Positions 36,301 through 49,470 of a stretch of DNA of 64,000 nt are shown here, piece by piece. The notes beneath the pieces are model-generated. The model was not told where the DNA came from, did not search any database, and worked only from the letters and a program-made list of their open reading frames with translations. Source of the stretch: Dasypus novemcinctus (lineage: Eukaryota; Chordata; Mammalia; Cingulata; Dasypodidae). Within the stretch, counting starts at the first letter, position 1; each line of letters starts with the position of its first letter. The position numbers and the translations under genes were made by a program. The stretch is from contig NC_080702.1 of assembly GCF_030445035.2 (NCBI RefSeq), forward strand, positions 25,493,652-25,557,651, in the 5' to 3' direction.

Positions 36301-37075
36301 AAGTGGGTATGCAGTTCACATCTGATAAATCCACTCCAATGTCCTTACCTCACTCCTCCACATCACACTAGGGAAGCTCTGGCATGTCAACCTTATTAAA
36401 TGTAGGCCATTGATGAGTCCAAGTTTCACTCAACCAACAAAGACAGCTGTGTACATCAAACTATACAATCTAGTATTTTCACCCATGCCATTGGTCTAGT
36501 GTTCTATTTTGCCCTCCTCGGCCTAACATCCTTAGCATTCTTTCCACACATGTTCTCCAGCTTCTGGCACTATACATTTAGCAACACCTTTCAGTTATTT
36601 TGGTATATAAGTTACTTCCTCCAGAATCATAGTGTGTGCCTGCCCCCATGGAACATGCTATTTGATCTGCTTTAGGGCCTAGTGGCAACAGGGTTTGAAC
36701 GCAGTCAGTCTTGAGGATAGTGAGCACCATCTTTGAAGATATCTACCCTAAGTAAGGATATTATAATTCATCAAGATGAGGAAGGCTAGACACTAGAGGG
36801 AAAACCGTGTCTACTGGTATGAAAAGTTCACTAATTGGGGTTCAAAATTATCAGTTTTGGATTTTTCATTGACCAACATGGCATAAGATGCTCCAGTTTA
36901 CATTCTTCCATAGAATATTTAACTAGCAAAATTTGGTACAGCCATCTTCCTTAGAGCTCTGGAAAACTGTTAGAGCACTGCAGTAACAGGGTGCAGACCA
37001 AATCAAGAAAATGCAACTGAAAATGGTGGTAGAACTTTGTGTAAACCTTGTTGGCTACTCCCTCAACCCCTCTAT
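36301..37075. other. Unassigned, partly old L1 5'UTR-like
   Basis: No gene or clear repeat family in 36301-36860. The stretch 36880-37070 (AACATGGCATAAGATGCTCC...CAACTGAAAATGGTGG) looks like the leader of an old plus-strand L1 or similar element. No open frame of note. Confidence 0.35.
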
Positions 37076-37079
37076 AGCA

Positions 37080-37585
37080 GTTTGATATGGTTATAAATTC
37101 CAAAAATAGATACTAGATGATGTTTGTAATCTGGTCTGTACCTGGGCATGATTGAGTTATAACTGGGGCTTTGATTGGGTCACATCATTAGGGCACCCTT
37201 GGTGGGTGGGGACTCACAGATAAAAGGCAAGGTAAAGGACAAAGTTGAGGGTTCTTAATGTTGGAGTTTTGATATTAGAGTTCGATGCTGAAGCTGGAGC
37301 CCAGGGAAGAAAGGAACCCTGAGCCCAGGAAGAAGCAAGCCCTAAGAAATTAAGAACCCTGAACCCAGAGAGAAGCAAGACCCTGGAAAGAAGGAACCCA
37401 GGAAGTCTGAAGCCTCACAGATGTTACCAGCCATCTTGCTCCAACATATGAAAATAGACTTTCAGTGAGGGAAGTGACTTATGCTTTATGGCCTGGTATC
37501 TGTAAACTCCTATCCCAAATAAATACCCTTTATTAAAACCAACCAATTTCTGGTATTTTGCATCAGCACCCCTTTGGCTGACTAA
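37080..37585 (+). mobile_element. Probable ERVL/MaLR-like solo LTR
   Basis: It begins near GCAGTTTGATATGGTTATAA and ends near GGCTGACTAATATA. It contains GGTGGGTGGGGACTCACAG and AGATAAAAGGCAAGG, then purine-rich imperfect repeats of AAGAAGCAAG/GAACCCTGA (37300-37410) and a poly(A) signal-like CCAAATAAATACCCTTTATT (37515-37534). Layout and length fit an LTR. Family not certain. Confidence 0.5.
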
Positions 37586-37809
37586 TATACCCTCCTAACA
37601 CAATTATTCTTTGCCTTGTTCCAGAAGAATCAGAGTAAGCCCTCTGTGCATACTGGGATGACTGTTTTTCTGTACCAGTATGTTAGGTGGCAGTCTAAAA
37701 TAATGAACAGCAATCCTCTCTGGCTTATCACTCCAGCACTTGCCATATAGGCAGAAGCAGATTGTGGACATCTAAAGCAGTGTAAGAGACAATCAAATCA
37801 AAGAGGCTC

Positions 37810-38411
37810 AACAGACTCCAGCACCTACAATCTGATCTATTGGACTTACCACACTCAGCTAAGATGGAGTTGAAGAAGGACAACCACCACACCATGGAGC
37901 CTAGAGTGATTACAACTGAAAATGGGAGGATTGCATCCAGCATCCATGTGGAATCTGAGCCTCCTCTTGACATAGAGGTGCAATGGACACAACCAATCCA
38001 ATGTCCACATAGAAGAGGTGGCATTGGATTGGGAAAAGTGGACATGGTGGACGATGGGTATGGGGAAAGGCAGGAAGAGATGAGAGGTGGAGGCGTCTTT
38101 GGGACATGGAGCTGCCCTGGATGGTGCTTCAGAGGTAATCACCGGACATTGTAAATCCTCACAGGGCCCACTGGATGGAATGGAGGAGAGTATGGGCCAT
38201 GATGTGAACCATTGTCTATGAGGTGCAGAGGTGCCCAAAGATGTACTTACCAAATCCAATGGATGTGTCATGATGATGGGAACGAGTGTTGTTGGGGGGG
38301 GGAGAGGGGGGGTGGGGGGGTGGGGTTGAATGGGACCTCACATATATATTTTTAATGTAATATTATTACAAAGTCAATAAAAAAATAAATAAATAAATAA
38401 ATATTTAAAAA
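37810..38411 (+). mobile_element. 5'-truncated L1 insertion consisting only of 3'UTR
   Basis: The last 600 bases of the long L1 3'UTR, nearly identical to 54320-54920, with a G-rich tract at 38294-38327, TTTTAATGTAATATTATTAC and an A-rich AATAAATAAATAAA tail. Target duplication: AAATCAAAGAGGCTCA at 37794-37809 and AAATCAAAGAGGCTTA at 38412-38427. It includes a 104-codon open frame at 37840-38154 that recurs in another copy. Confidence 0.88.
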
Positions 38412-38427
38412 AATCAAAGAGGCTTAG

Positions 38428-40500
38428 ATCCTAGTTCTTGGGAGATGGCATCAGAGTAGACAAGAAGAGCTCAACTCATTCGTGTAAACAACAGAGATAT
38501 GGCCAAAAACTATCCAAGAGACCTGCTTTGAGGATCAGCATACCAAGACAGTGCTGCACAACCCTCAGGAAGGCAAGGGACAGAGACAAATAACCCAACA
38601 ACAAATGTGAGTTACTAAACATCAGTGATCAGGAAGGGGACCCATTCTCCACCATCAAGATGTCCACCCTGGATAAAACCCCTGGCTCAATGCACCAACT
38701 GAGAAGGGAACAAATATCTTCCTCCTTGGGAAGGGAGGGGGTGCATCAGAGGGTGGAGAGTGTTTTCTCTTCAGAAAATTTGGTCACCAGAGCATGCTTT
38801 GGATCTTGGCCAGAAGCACAGGCAGGTGGAGAATGGAAAAAAAAAAAAAAAACAAAACCCTCTGTGGAAAGGTTCATTGATGAGTCTCCTGGCTGGCCTA
38901 GGAAGTCCAAGAAGAAATCATGCTTTTAGGTTTCTCTTAATCCCAACTCCTGGGAGAAAATCTGTGCCACATGAGTGAGTCCCTAGCCCAATTCTGATAA
39001 TTTAATCTGGGAAATTTTAAAGACTGTAAATAAATTAAACCAAAAATTGAAGAACAGTCATGAAAAAATTCCTACACAAGAGAGAAAAATTGACCATCAA
39101 AGTAAATTCACCAAACATATTCACATACCTAGACATCAGCAAAAATTTACAAGCCACACTAGGAAACAAGAAGAGATGGCCCAGCTAAAGGAGCAAACCA
39201 AATATCCTGACAAGATTCAGGATTTAAGACAACTAATCAATGGTAATCACACAAAACTCCTAAATTAATTCAAAGAACTGAAGGAAAATATGACAAAAGA
39301 GATAAAGGATATTAAGAAGACACTGAGTAAACATAAAAATAAAAATTAAAAAAACTCGAAAGCCTACAAAGAAAAGTAACAGACCTTCTGGGAATGAAAG
39401 ACACAATGGAAAAGATTAAAAATACATTACAGAACAGAGGATTTGAATTGCTAGAAGACAGAATTAGTGATTTGGAGGACAGACATATGAACTGGAAAAG
39501 ACAGGAGAACAGAAAGAGAAAAGAATGGCAAAAATGAAACAGAGTCTTGGGGAATTGAGTGACAATGCAAAATGAACAAACATACGTGTTATCAGTGTCC
39601 TAGGAGAAGGGAATGGAAAAGAGACAGAAAAAAAATTTGAGGAAATGACTAAAAGCTTCCCAACCCTTATGAAAGTCATAAATATCAATATCCAAGAAGG
39701 ACAATGCACCCCAAACAGAATAAATCTGAATAGACCTAACTGAGACACCAATTCAAAATGACAAATATCAGAGATAAAGATTCTGGAAGCAGCAAAAGAA
39801 AAGCAAATCATCACATACAAGGTAACCTCAATAAGGCTGTGTCATCCTTTCATCAGAAACCATGGAGGAGAGAAGAAAGTGTTGTGCTGTATTTATGGTA
39901 GTGAAAGAGAAAAACTGACAGTCAAGAATTTTGTAACTGGCAAAACTCTCCTTCAAAAATGAGGGTGAGTTTAAAATCTTCACAAACAAAAACTGAGAAT
40001 GTTAACAAAAGATTAGAATTACAAGAGATACTAAAGGGAGTGCTGCAGCCTGATAGGAAAACCTCCAAAAGATAACAAAGCACAGGATCAGATGCCTTCA
40101 CAGGTGAATTCTACCAATCATTCAAAGATGATCTAATATCAAGTTTTATCATGCTCTTCCAAAAAACTGAACAAGAAAGAACACTGCCAAACCCATTCTA
40201 TGAAGCCAACATCACCCTAATAGCAAAACCAGATAAAGATACTATGAAAAAAGAAAATTACAGACCAACATCTCTAATGAATATTGATACAGAAATCCTC
40301 AACAAAATACTCACAAACAAAATCCAAAAGCACATTAAAATAATTACACAATGATCAAGTGAGTTTTATTCCATTTATGAAAGAGTGGTTCAACACAAGA
40401 AAATCAATTAGAGTAATTAACCACATTAATAAAATAAATAACAAAAACCACATGATCCTTTCAATTGATGCAGAAAAAGTGTTTGGCAAAATTCATCATC
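38428..40500 (+). mobile_element. Old LINE-1 with ORF1 fused to RT region (endonuclease lost)
   Basis: The leader has GGGAGATGGCATCAGAGTAG at 38450. ORF1 runs about 39047-40030, with its N-terminal frame 39047-39268 open and the rest broken. At about 40050 the text jumps to ORF2 RT (GATGCCTTCACAGGTGAATT, frames 40151-40354 and 40359-40562 with [10 protein letters not shown] and MILSIDAEK). Endonuclease and the start of RT, about 1.3 kb, are missing. It ends near 40500. Confidence 0.72.
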
Positions 40501-41342
40501 ACAGTTGGGGAATCTGGGCAAAGGATATTTGTGAATTCTTTGTACTATTTTGGATTTTTTAAAAGAAAAATTATTCCAAAAGTTAAGTTAAAATTTAAAT
40601 TGCTCTTTTAAAAAGATGTTACAAAACAAGTATCATTTCATCACATTTAAAAATTTTTGCAAGTCTGAAAATTCGGAAATTATGAAGCAAACTGTACAGT
40701 CGTTTCCTTTAGGCACTGGGATTATTACTTACCTTTTTTAAAAAATCTGCATTGTCCATTTCTATAAAACAAGAATAGAAAAAACATAAAGATAAGAATT
40801 TAAATAGAGAACAAAGGTAAAATATAGAAATTTAAGAAGCAACTTTTCAAAAATAATTAATAAATAAATACAAGTAGAATTGTAATGTGTTTATCCATGC
40901 CAAGCACTGTTTTTTGTACCTTAAAAATATTAACTGATACAATAAAGCAGACATGCATTGGGGGAAACTAATCAATAAAAGAAAGCATGAACAAGTCAGA
41001 ACTAAAAAATGATATGACAAATGCTACTATCAATAAAGTAAAAAGATCAATAAATTAAATGAGAAAATATAGGTTCCATTTACAAATGCTTATTTAATAA
41101 AACTGACTTTAAAAAGATGAAACTGAATCAATTGTCCTACTACAGAAAATTCCAATACCAGACTCATTAATGATTTTTATCAAAATTTCAAGGACTAATT
41201 CTAGTATTGAAAAATACACCACCCATTTGTTATATATATGTTACCATAACTTTTTTGTTTCATTTTTATGTTTAAACAAATCAATTGTATTGATTCATAT
41301 TAATAGAGCATACTATTCATTCAAATTGAACAATCAATGGTA
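40500..41342. other. AT-rich DNA with an old L1-like 3' end scrap
   Basis: 40505-40590 (GAATCTGGGCAAAGGATATT, TTCTTTGTACTATTTTGG) resembles an ancient L1 3' end. From about 40600 to 41342 I see only AT-rich sequence without a gene or recognisable repeat. Confidence 0.4.
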
Positions 41343-43085
41343 CAGTGGCACCTCAGTACTCATTAATTAGTTCTGGGATGTGTGATGAGTACTAAAAATG
41401 ATGAGTACCAAACAAATTTTTCTTATAAGGAATAACTTAAATACATTTAATGCATTCCCAAGCCAGACAATGCATATTTTTAAGGCAATATGTAAAAAGA
41501 TAGGGCTCTATATCATTACTTTACATGAGAAAATAAACCTAAAAATAAATATTTTAAATAAAATAAAAACTTCACTTTACCTGTTCTGAGAAGAGTCCAT
41601 GGCTGATGGGATGGTGGGGGAAAGTGGTGAGGAGGAGAGGTAGCATAGAGTGTTGTTTGGAGAGTCCCCCTCCAATAGAACATCAGGCACTTGCAGTTGA
41701 GGTATTCTTTCTCTTGTCTGCCTTTTTCTAACTTGCCCCACAGGTCCTGACACACTCTTTGTCACCTTCACTAAAAACTTATACAATGAAGACTGCTTCT
41801 GTCTTCTTTACAGAATTCCTCAAAAGTGTGAAACTGTCCATTCAATAAATTCACATTTCTGCTTGTCAGAGCTCTGGATAGTACTTCATCACAAAGTTTT
41901 GAACTTCTGCCCATTTCACACACATTTATCAAGGAACTGAGGACATCCTCCCTTATCCTCCTCACCTGAAGAAATCTCTTCAGCCACCTCCTATTGTGGC
42001 TCCTTCTGTAATTCCTGCAGCTCCTTAGTGCTGAGCTCCTCACGATGTTCTTCCACTAACTCTTCAACATCAGCAGCATCGACCTCCAGACCCATGGATT
42101 GACCCAAAGATACAATATTCTGCAGTGTAACCTCTGTACCTGCAGGCTTGGGGTCAGTCTCAAGCCCTCTGAAATCTCTTGAACCACAACTTCCGGCCAC
42201 AAATTTTTCCATGCTGAAGTCATTCTATAAGAGACTTCATTCCAGGCCTTATCTATAAGGTTAAGGCACTGCAGGATATTGAAATATACCTTCCAAAATT
42301 CTGTGAGGGTCAATGCAGTGTTAGAGGTGATCTCAAAGCACTTCTGGAAGAGCACCTTGGTGTACAACTTTTTTCTTTATTTAAATTTTTTTATTTTTAA
42401 AAGAAATTTAATTGCATAAATGTTGCATTAAAAATATAGGGGATTCCCATATGCCCCGCTGCCCACACTGCCCACATTTACCCACATTACCAATATCCTT
42501 CATTAGTGTGGTACATTCATTGTAATTGATGAATGCATTTTGGAACATTGCTACTAGAATGGATTATAATTTACATTGTAGTTTACACTTGCTTTCACCC
42601 AATTCTGTAGGTTATGACAAGATATATAATGGCCTGTATCTGTCATTGCAATGTCACTCAGGTGAGTGCCCAAGTCCTGAAAATGTCTCCATATTACACC
42701 CATTTTTCCCTCTCCCTTCCCTCAAAACCTCCAGTCCCACTGCCTCCACACCAATGATAAAAGTTCTTCCATTGCTGGAATTACAATAAGTCTATACTAG
42801 AATACCAGTAGTTCTACTCTAGTCGATTATTCATTTTCCAACCCTGTGGATTCATCAGCAAGCATTTTATTAGCACCTGCTGCATCACCATGCCTCATGA
42901 CATTATGGATGACACTCCTTTTTTCAAAATTATCAAACCAGCTGTGACTGGCCTTAAAATCTTCAACACTGTCATCACTAAGTTCCGATTTGTTTTTTAA
43001 AAGATTGGCATACAACACTTTCGCTTTTTCCCATATCATAGTTTCTGATACACTGTTGCCCACTGCTTCTCATTTATCCATATTA
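41343..43085 (-). mobile_element. Tigger/pogo DNA transposon fossil, internally deleted
   Basis: The left end CAGTGGCACCTCAGTACTCA follows TA, as expected for a Tc1/mariner-superfamily terminus. Minus-strand frames read pogo/Tigger transposase: 42850-43063 is part of the CENPB-type DNA-binding region (SETMIWEKAKVLYANLL, FKASHSWFDNFEKRS) ending at an ADES stretch. Frames 42056-42367, 41991-42212 and 41771-42043 give the C-terminal part (TLTEFWKVYFNIL, LIDKAWNEVSYR, VEELVEEHREELSTKELQEL). The central DDE catalytic region is gone and an L1 3'-end fragment sits in the gap. The right terminus is not seen; L1 text begins at about 43090. Confidence 0.8.
42363..42849 (-). mobile_element. L1 3'-end fragment inserted in the Tigger fossil
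   Basis: It begins with a T-rich stretch (42366-42412, the reversed tail), then ATATAGGGGATTCCCATATG and CCAAGTCCTGAAAATGTCTC, and ends near ATTTTCCAACCCTGTGGA. It is colinear with the minus-strand L1 3'UTR ends at 5.8-6.3 kb and 60.9-61.4 kb but more diverged. Tigger sequence lies on both sides. Confidence 0.7.
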
Positions 43086-43089
43086 ATAA

Positions 43090-45660
<2,571 letters not shown>

Positions 45661-46361
45661 CTGGGCAGTCTCCACCCAGGACAAATCCAAGTCCTGAAAA
45701 TGCCTCCAAATAATTTCTCTTGTTCCCTCCCCCACCCTCAGCAGCTACTATGGTCACTTTCTCCACATCACTGCATGGTGGTTGACTTTCTTCACCTCCC
45801 TGTTAGCTGGCAGGGGTAAGGCCAATAATCCAGAGGGTAGGAATTGCAAGTCTGCTGAGGTTCAGGGACTGGCTGTAGCATGGACCATCCAGAGATTCAG
45901 GTCTCCTGAGTATAGGCCAACCCCAGCACCAAACACAGGTCCAGTAAAAGTAACAGAAGAGGCATGTGTGCAAAAGTCACATCTGAGTCCAACTCCATCC
46001 CACTCAGGAATACAAACTCCAAAGTAGGGCCAACTGACATGGCACTGAACTCGAGAGCCATCTGCCATGACCATAGATCCTGTGGGTCTCTGTAGCCCTC
46101 AGGAGAACCAGTATCTGCAGTTGTAGCTACTTTGGCTGTCTCTGGGACTCTGCTGAGGTGTGCATAAGCGCAACCCCTCTGACCTCTGACTCTTTTTTGG
46201 AGACTCATAGCCATATAAACTCATTTGTCCTTTCCATTGTTCCATTTTATTCAAGGTTAAAAAGCCATTTTTAACACATGATATTACACGTAGGCTGAGA
46301 TATTCCACTGGACTGTGTTGATCCTTTTATTCAAGGTCTTTAGTTACATTAGTTGGTGTTT

Positions 46362-46367
46362 GGTAGT
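46362..46367. repeat. Target-site duplication of solo LTR, left copy
   Basis: GGTAGT, repeated at 47358-47363. The L1 3'UTR reads across as ...TTTGGTAGT-AATCCCTCAG, as in the uninterrupted copy at 6988-7001. Confidence 0.88.
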
Positions 46368-46403
46368 TGCGGCGGCTTGCTTGGTCGGTAGAGGTGGGGT
46401 CTG

Positions 46404-46518
46404 GCTGTGGACGAGGGGTCGGTCCAGCTCTGGACGAGGGGTCGGTCCCGCTTGGGACGAGGGGTCGGTCCCACCTGGGACAAGGGGTCGGTCCGGCAGC
46501 AGACGAGGGATCGGTCTC
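46404..46518 (-). repeat. Five 23-bp tandem repeats in the solo LTR (U5 side)
   Basis: Plus-strand units of the form GC(T/A)xxGGACGAGGGGTCGGTCC, five in a row, the last two diverged. They lie downstream of the poly(A) signal, so in the region that would be R/U5. Confidence 0.85.
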
Positions 46519-46699
46519 ACAAGGGTTGCACGGTTCGGCAGACGGGGTCGCCCGGCGAAGCCGGCGACGAAGGGGTCGCCCGGAGAAGCAGGCGATGAAC
46601 TGGGGACAAGGGAGGCCAGGCCTTTGTCGGGGGCTCTCAGGACTGCAGGGCACATGGCAGAAGAACTACCGCGGAGACAAGGTAAACACGCAAGTCCAC

Positions 46700-46728
46700 T
46701 TTATTGAGGGAGAGGCAACAGTTTTATA
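46700..46728 (-). promoter_or_regulatory. TATA box and poly(A) signal of the solo LTR
   Basis: On the minus strand TATAAAA (46728-46722) is followed 16 bases later by AATAAA (46705-46700). This close spacing implies a short R region. CCAAT-type boxes lie 20-110 bases upstream. Confidence 0.75.
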
Positions 46729-46918
46729 GGGGCTGGGGAAGGCTGATTGGTCGAAGCCACGCCCTGTTCTGATTGGTTGCCGGAGAAAGATCAGTGGGCG
46801 GTACTGGACGGGGGAGGGGTGGTGGTTAGGGATTGGCTGTCGCTGTTGCTGGGGGAAGGGGCAGGGTTTAGGGATTGGTGGCTGCTGTTGCTGGGGTGGA
46901 GGGCAGACTTGAGTTTCC

Positions 46919-47095
46919 CGCCCACGCCTGGCTGTTGCTGCTGTCGGGGGGAGGGAAAAGGGCAGACTGGATTTTTCCGCCCACGCCTGGCTGTTGCTGC
47001 TGTCGGGGGAGGGGAAAAGGGCAGACTGGATTTTTCTGCCCACGCCTGGCTGTTGCTGCTGTCGGGGGAAGGGAAAAGGGCAGACTGGAATCTTC
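46919..47095 (-). repeat. Three 59-bp tandem repeats in U3 of the solo LTR
   Basis: Units start at 46919, 46978 and 47037, each CGCCCACGCCTGGCTGTTGC... ending GGGCAGACTGGATTTTTC, with few differences. A shorter diverged unit precedes at about 46880. In retroviral U3 such direct repeats often act as enhancers; that role is inferred. Confidence 0.88.
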
Positions 47096-49133
47096 CGCCC
47101 TGCGCCTGCGCAGGGAGAAAGAAGAAGGGTGCCGCCCTACAAGGCATCGTGTGGCGCTATCCGGGAGGAGGGGTGGCCGCGGAAGCATGGCTGCCGAGAA
47201 GGGGAGACCCGAGGGCACTCTGCGCCCATGCCGAGCTTCCTTCAGGGGTGGCAGTGAGTCCGACCAGCCACCCTATTATGGGGGCAGCGGCTTGGCCTGC
47301 CGCGGCTGCTCCCCCGCCAGGCCAGCAAACCACACTTCAGCCCGAGGGGTGACCGCAGGTAGTAATCCCTCAGTGCCAGGGAGGCTCATCCCCAGGAGTC
47401 ATGTCCCACACTGGGGGAAAGGCAACGCATTTACATGCTGAGTTTGGCTTAGAGAGTGGCCACATTTGAGCAACATGGAGGCTCTCCAGAGGTAACTCAG
47501 GCACTCGGCAGCTCTAGGCCTAGTTCATATTTCAGGCAAACAGGCTGATAAGCATAGTCATCAGGATCAAGGGCTCATTGTTGGACCACCCTTCTTTACT
47601 GGTCTTTGCCATTGCACTTGGGGGATTATTGCTGTCCCATTGGGGAATGTGATAGAGTTCCCCTGGCTAGGAACTTAGCACTCAGTTGTTTTCAACTGTA
47701 ACTACTATGAAAATATTCAAACATTTTATGTGCCCTGTATACATACCCTGAAGAACTCCCTCCCAACCATGTGTCCCCATCAATAACACCACACACCAGT
47801 GTTCCTCCCCTACAACAGATGAACCTCTCTGTGGTTGAAAACTTCTTCAAAAATGAAACCTAATATATTGCCAACTTCCATTAATAGTAACATGTAATAT
47901 AGTGATGGGTTTAAAGGTTATATATAAACCACATACTAATTTAGAAAAATTAAAGAAAAAGTAAATTCAGGTATCCAAAATTGAAAAAATGAAAAAGCTT
48001 TGATGTTTTGCCTTTCATCACTGCAATAGGTGTTGCCCTGTATGTACAGTGGCAAGGCAATTTCTTTCATTTCTTCCTCAGTGTCTACATGCTTTTATTT
48101 TTCTAATTAAGCTTGTCTTCACAAAAGTTTTGTTCACTGTAATTCACATATACAATATAGGGTACTCCCACTTATCCAACATCAAACACTTTGTCCCTTA
48201 CCCAGCAATGTTCTTTTTATATGTTCATATTATATTTGCTGCAGCTGATGTACATAGCTTTAAAACATGGTTCCATTTGGTTTTAGGTTATGGTTTATAT
48301 TTTAGACTATACAATTTTCTAAAATTTTAGTTAACTTATGTTTTACATTACAGTTTACATTTTAGCCTATAGACTTTTATACATTTTTGGTGTAATTTAA
48401 CATGTCCTATATCCATCATTGCATAATCTTGTGGAACACTTCCATTGCCCCACAGTTACACTGATTCCATCTATTCAATATCTCTCTCCCTCTCCCCTCA
48501 GAACCCACAGTGACAATCAATTTTCATTGCTTGAAGGGCCATATTCACAGATACCTGCAACAATGTTGAGGGCTTGACATGCTCGAATGCCCTAATCAAT
48601 TGGGAGCCACCAATTCTCTTGAGAGATACAATTTCCTCTGTTTGAGAGCATCAGTCCTCCCCAGGATGTGGGTATACCTTCATTCTCATTGTATGGGTCT
48701 CCACCCAATGACATAACCCACTATGACAAAACGAGAACTCACACAACTCCCTAGAAGCCTGCCCTGTGTCAGATGCCCCCACTCAAGCATCTTAAACTGG
48801 TAACCTTCCTTATATTTTCTAAAGAATTTTCTTAACATTATAGTTTCAACCATGTACGTGAAAATGTCCTATGTTTAAATGTTGCCCCCAACCTACCAAC
48901 AATTACTTGGGCCCTCTAACCCATCCTACCATCTCTAGCATCCCTCAAGCCCACAAAGCCACACCCAAAGGTATTCCCATGCCCCCCACCTTATCCCTTC
49001 CCTGTACAAATACCTCTGACATATCATAGATTTCTCCCATGTAAGTGTCAGCTCGCAACCTTCCACTCCCCCCAACTTCCTTTAAGGCTATCATCCAGTC
49101 TCTAGCTCTCTGACACAGCTTGGTTTACTTATT

Positions 49134-49470
49134 TCATATCATAAAGGTCATGTAGTATTTCTCCTTTAATGCCTGGGTTGCTTCACTCAACATAAATTCC
49201 TCAAAATTCATCCATGTTATCACATTTCTTTCTACTGTATTCCTTCTTATAGCTGAGGAGTATTCCATTGCATGCATATACCACATTTTATTTATCCACT
49301 CATGTGTTGATGGGCATTTGGGTTGATTCCAACTTTTGGCAATAGTGAATAGTGCTGTTATGAACACTGGTGTGCACATATTGCTTTGTGTCCTTGTTTT
49401 CAGTTCTACTGGGTATATACCCAGCCGTGGAATTGCTGGGTCATACAGCAAATCTATAGCTAGTTTTTTG
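49134..49470 (-). pseudogene. L1 ORF2 C-terminus of the outer element
   Basis: The 105-codon frame 49134-49451 carries the shared L1 ORF2 C-terminus (LYDPAIPRLGIYPVELKTRT ... ALKEKYYMTFMI). It continues at 60093 after the inner L1. Substitutions relative to the other copies are scattered. Confidence 0.85.

Larger units (their letters stand above)
46368..47357 (-). mobile_element. Solo LTR of a class II-like ERV, CpG-rich with tandem repeats
   Basis: A 990-bp element, TG at 46368 and CA at 47357, with an exact 6-bp GGTAGT duplication. On the minus strand it starts TGCGGTCACCCCTCGGGC. U3 carries three 59-bp repeats (46919-47095) and CCAAT boxes (reverse ATTGG at 46749, 46771 and 46830). A TATA box (TATAAAA, 46728 down to 46722) and AATAAA (46705 down to 46700) follow, then a GC-rich downstream region with five 23-bp repeats. 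High CpG content contrasts with its surroundings and suggests a fairly recent insertion. Internal viral genes are absent, so it is a solo LTR; ORFs here are shadows. Confidence 0.88.

Noticed and set aside
41771..42367. Host gene derived from Tigger (TIGD-like)
   Set aside because: Pieces are in different frames, the catalytic centre is missing and an L1 fragment interrupts it; it looks like a neutral fossil.
46404..46518. CRISPR-like array
   Set aside because: The 23-bp units are directly adjacent without unique spacers, inside an LTR in a mammalian genome.
46747..47441. Long open frames of 188 and 201 codons
   Set aside because: They run through the 59-bp tandem repeats of the solo LTR in several frames on both strands; low stop density comes from GC-rich repeats, not coding.
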